From a virus, in IMG/VR virus record IMGVR_UViG_3300035698_034554, positions 1-38,707 of that record: a DNA stretch of 38,707 bases; one strand, given 5' to 3'. Shown here piece by piece: positions 36,509 to 38,707 of this stretch; positions within the stretch are counted from its first letter, which is position 1, and every line of letters starts with the position of its first letter. The position numbers were made by a program, and so were the translations under genes. The notes under the pieces are model-generated. The model was given only the letters and a program-made list of their open reading frames with translations, ran no database searches and was not told the origin of the DNA.

Positions 36509-37072
36509 CTATAATTTAATTTCTTCTACATTAATTGCATGATGCGTAACTATCGTTAAACTAGGATCATTAATAACAGCAACCAACTGTTTCATAACAT
36601 CTTGAATATCTTCATCTATAGATGGTCTGTCATCAGTTCCAACTTTAATAAAAACTATTCTATCATTACCAGAAAAAGGTATTTCTATAGCCCTACTTTC
36701 ATCACCATTTTCTGGTAAAATCTTAATACTTTTTATCTCATCTGCTTTTTCATGTGTCTGTTCAAAAATATCTGGTTTACAAGGATATCTTTCTCCCTGT
36801 ACACCTGTAATAATAAAATCACCAGGACAAACAATATGACCACCTTCAAGTGTGTCAATCCAACCATGCTCATGCATAGTTTTACCGCATTTCTCACATT
36901 CGCGATTACCAGAATCGTCAGGACGACGATAATATCGAACTACTTTTCCCTCACTTATAACTTTACAACCATCAGCAGTTGATTCATAATTACATTTATC
37001 TTCAGAATAATCTCCGTTTTTAAACCACTGTTCAGCATCTTGTACCACTGGCTTCTTCCTATATCTAGCCAT
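36509..37072 (-). CDS. 187-aa phage protein of the YRKKP / PGDxI...CKPDIF type
   Basis: ATG with a very strong AAGGAG. Starts MARYRKKPVVQDAEQWFKNG and contains CEKCGKTMHEHGWIDTLEGG, CPGDFIITGVQGERYPCKPD and IFEQTHE, a pattern found in many small prophage/phage proteins of unknown role. Here a CxxC...H...C cluster is inserted in the middle and could bind zinc. The C-terminal extension (ENGDESRAIEIPFSGNDRIV, PSLTIVTHHAINVEEI) is an additional domain. The stop is TAG, followed in frame by 61 open codons. Confidence 0.8.
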   Translation of the reverse strand: MARYRKKPVVQDAEQWFKNGDYSEDKCNYESTADGCKVISEGKVVRYYRRPDDSGNRECEKCGKTMHEHGWIDTLEGGHIVCPGDFIITGVQGERYPCKPDIFEQTHEKADEIKSIKILPENGDESRAIEIPFSGNDRIVFIKVGTDDRPSIDEDIQDVMKQLVAVINDPSLTIVTHHAINVEEIKL

Positions 37073-37145
37073 ATTGAATCTCCTTTTTTCTCATTTTATT
37101 GCAAAACCATACACATCGTGTAAAAACTCTCTATATCATACAAGT

Positions 37146-37298
37146 ATGAAAGAAACACTAAAAATAGCATTACCGACACACATCCTTGTAGTATTCAGTC
37201 CAGAGATAGCTAGTCTTATGTTAGAATATACTACAAAAAACAAAATAACCTATAATGAGCTTATCCAAAAATCTATAGAAGAATTCTTAGTCAACTAA
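37146..37298 (+). CDS. 50-aa plus-strand protein, ribbon-helix-helix-like
   Basis: The ATG at 37146 is preferred over a TTG at 37074. The product (MKETLKIALPTHILVVFSPE, then ITYNELIQKSIEEFLVN) has a short strand followed by helices like small RHH regulators. It is divergent from the 187-aa gene and overlaps the convergent 70-aa gene by 12 bases. No clear ribosome site, so confidence is moderate. Confidence 0.45.
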   Translation: MKETLKIALPTHILVVFSPEIASLMLEYTTKNKITYNELIQKSIEEFLVN

Positions 37299-37499
37299 AG
37301 ATTGCCAATCTAGATATGCCTCACGTTGTTCTTCTGTAATATCTGGATCACAAGGAGATAATTCTATAAATTTTTCTGCTGCAACCATACGAGCATGTGT
37401 TCGTTTGCATTTAATAGAAAGTTTATCAATCAACTCCCCAAAACATAAATCACATTTATTCTTTTGTCCTGAAGATACAGGTTTGTTCTCAGTACACAT
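37287..37499 (-). CDS. 70-aa Cys-containing hypothetical protein
   Basis: ATG at 37499 after GGGAAG, two bases past the preceding stop. MCTENKPVSSGQKNKCDLCF carries a CxxC, with further Cys in LSIKCKR and SPCDPD, so metal binding is possible. Ends ITEEQREAYLDWQSLVD. No family recognised. Confidence 0.65.
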   Translation of the reverse strand: MCTENKPVSSGQKNKCDLCFGELIDKLSIKCKRTHARMVAAEKFIELSPCDPDITEEQREAYLDWQSLVD

Positions 37500-37501
37500 T
37501 A

Positions 37502-37801
37502 TTACTTCCCTTCATCAAAATCTAATTCTAAATTTTCTTCTAAATCTAAACTGGAGTAAACTATTACTTTTGTTCCGAAAATAAAAGCTGGAACGTGAGT
37601 AGTTGTATGATCAAGGTCATCGTCACCAAAATAATCTATTTGAATACCGCTTCGTGAAAAAACTTTTAAAGTTAAATTACTCATTTCAATTCTATTAACC
37701 AACACATCATCTTTTTCTTCATTATACCTATGAATCAAAAGAACCTTATTATCTTTCTTTATAATACAAGCTGTACCTGTCCTAACAATATCATTTTTCA
37801 T
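37502..37801 (-). CDS. 99-aa hypothetical protein with NUDIX-like start
   Basis: ATG overlaps the previous TGA (ATGA). The N-terminus VRTGTACIIKKDNKVLLIHR looks like the first strands of a Nudix domain, but the Nudix box GX5EX7REUXEEXGU is absent and the rest is acidic (LDLEENLELDFDEGK). It may be a degenerate or unrelated fold. Function unknown. Confidence 0.65.
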   Translation of the reverse strand: MKNDIVRTGTACIIKKDNKVLLIHRYNEEKDDVLVNRIEMSNLTLKVFSRSGIQIDYFGDDDLDHTTTHVPAFIFGTKVIVYSSLDLEENLELDFDEGK

Positions 37802-38040
37802 GTTCGTTGCTCGTTTTTGATATTTGCTCTTAATATTTTAGATATATAATTCCCTGACTCGTAATCCATGCATTTTAATACAATATCAACAAATTTTTTA
37901 AAGTAATCAGGATGAACATCATAAACATCATAGTCTACTTCGTGTTCTATTCCATTAGAAGACATCCCTGTTGGAATACGAACACGAATACTAGTCGGTT
38001 TCCCGGTGAAATCGCAAATATACTTTTCTGGATTATCCAT
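37798..38040 (-). CDS. 80-aa hypothetical protein
   Basis: ATG at 38040 with AAGGG upstream, overlapping the preceding gene by 8 bases. MDNPEKYICDFTGKPTSIRV, then DYDVYDVHPDYFKKFVDIVL. CDFTGKP recalls small zinc-type elements but only one Cys is present there. No family recognised. Confidence 0.65.
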   Translation of the reverse strand: MDNPEKYICDFTGKPTSIRVRIPTGMSSNGIEHEVDYDVYDVHPDYFKKFVDIVLKCMDYESGNYISKILRANIKNEQRT

Positions 38041-38461
38041 CTTTTTTCCCTTTAAAATGAACAGTTATAGGAGCACCTTTTAATAAATTATTAGATTCAT
38101 ATCCCATAGATCCATCCCAAGCTCTTGCAATAGCTTCTCCTATCAAATTCAAACCGTCGATTGCCACGGATTCACCTATACAAGAACTAACCAACTCTCC
38201 GTCACGAGGAATATAAATCTCACAAATACAGATACCATGACAAAGTTTTATATGAACAACCAAACCCTTTATATATAATTCATTCAACAGTTTTGTTGCC
38301 CAACACAAATCAGTACAATAATGTGGAGGTTCTGGAAGAGAACCCTCACCTATACTCTGGTTAGACCAATATTCGCTTCCATGACAATGACTGCATCTCC
38401 AACCTTTTTTTTTAGCAATACTCTCATTCACTTCACGAACTGTCTTTTGGTTTTTTTTCAT
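38033..38461 (-). CDS. 142-aa phage protein, possible ABA-sandwich type
   Basis: ATG at 38461. The N-terminus carries WRCSHCHGSEYW (CxxCxG, a zinc-knuckle-like pair). The middle PPHYCTDLCWATKLLNELYI and the later VAIDGLNLIGEAIARAW recall the small phage ABA-sandwich family (DUF2591-like), in which 'P-Y-C-T-D' and a final A-x-x-R-A-helix are typical. That family link is tentative. Overlaps the upstream gene by 29 bases. Confidence 0.68.
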   Translation of the reverse strand: MKKNQKTVREVNESIAKKKGWRCSHCHGSEYWSNQSIGEGSLPEPPHYCTDLCWATKLLNELYIKGLVVHIKLCHGICICEIYIPRDGELVSSCIGESVAIDGLNLIGEAIARAWDGSMGYESNNLLKGAPITVHFKGKKDG

Positions 38462-38705
38462 TTTTTATCTTTTCCCAATGCCCACGAAAACGTTGTGCAG
38501 AAAAACAATAGTCCTGTTCTAGATGAACAGCTAAAGCCTCTACTACTTCTTGGACAACAATATCTTCACTAAACCAATATGCAGTATTACCTATTTCTGA
38601 TGCAATTTCTCTCCTAGTTAAATCTCTAATTCGACCAGCATAAACTTCTCTACTCTTAACAATATAATGTCCTACCATATAAACACATGAAATAAATAGT
38701 ACCAC
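38433..38705 (-). CDS. Hypothetical protein at the right edge, start uncertain
   Basis: The frame is open to the window edge; an ATG at 38678 (MVGHYIVKSREVYAGRIRDL) and a GTG at 38705 are both possible, and the true start may lie outside. The protein is helical (TRREIASEIGNTAYWFSEDI, VVQEVVEALAVHLEQDYCF) and basic at the end (HWEKIKNEKKPKDSS). No family recognised. Confidence 0.6.
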   Translation of the reverse strand: MVLFISCVYMVGHYIVKSREVYAGRIRDLTRREIASEIGNTAYWFSEDIVVQEVVEALAVHLEQDYCFSAQRFRGHWEKIKNEKKPKDSS

Positions 38706-38707
38706 CA

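Noticed and set aside
37502-37801. Nudix hydrolase
   Set aside because: Only the first strand resembles the family; the catalytic Nudix box is absent.
1-38707. Alternative genetic code (amber recoding)
   Set aside because: Many long genes are intact in the standard code and TAG ends at least three genes; the single in-frame extension after a TAG does not require recoding.
1-38707. tRNA genes, CRISPR arrays, insertion sequences and integrase/att sites
   Set aside because: No cloverleaf-like stretch, spaced repeat array, transposase or integrase motif was found by eye; nearly all bases are in coding frames.

Overview
The window is a stretch of a tailed bacteriophage (or prophage) genome. It is AT-rich (roughly one third G+C by eye). 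Genes are packed almost without gaps, nearly all on the minus strand, with clear AGGAG/GGAG ribosome sites and overlaps of the ATGA, TAATG and TGATG kind. The host cannot be named from the sequence; the strong Shine-Dalgarno sites suggest a low-GC bacterium that uses canonical initiation. The standard genetic code holds throughout (TAA, TGA and TAG all serve as stops).

Transcription runs right to left. The right end (about 31.3-38.7 kb) holds small accessory or early-type genes: unknown small proteins, Cys-rich putative metal binders, a HAD hydrolase, a frameshifted sialidase-like gene, a PhoH-type ATPase and, on the opposite strand, a GIY-YIG homing endonuclease plus two small plus-strand genes. 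From about 31.3 to 25.4 kb come a 614-aa and a 673-aa protein that share a domain, a zinc-ribbon protein, a coiled-coil-like protein and an actin/Hsp70-fold ATPase. From 25.4 kb leftwards the virion assembly order is recognisable: DUF1320-like head-tail connector, 96-aa protein, tail-terminator-like protein, a glycosyltransferase, a 122-aa protein, tail tube, tail assembly chaperone with a -1 frameshift extension, a second chaperone-like protein, tape measure (1012 aa), a 1289-aa protein, a baseplate-hub-like protein, a 75-aa protein, an 1160-aa fibre/baseplate-like protein, a second glycosyltransferase, and a giant protein of at least 1434 aa that runs off the left edge.

No sheath gene is seen, so a siphovirus-like tail is the best guess; using the usual rule of about 0.15 nm per tape-measure residue, it would be roughly 150 nm long. 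Terminase, portal, protease and major capsid protein are not recognisable here and must lie elsewhere or be too diverged to see.

The observations most worth following are the actin-like ATPase inside the virion cluster, the shared domain of the 614- and 673-aa proteins, the -1 frameshift at the tail chaperone, the two glycosyltransferases embedded among tail genes, the frameshifted sialidase-like gene, and the 4.3-kb open frame at the left end, which is easy to miss because it has no stop inside the window.
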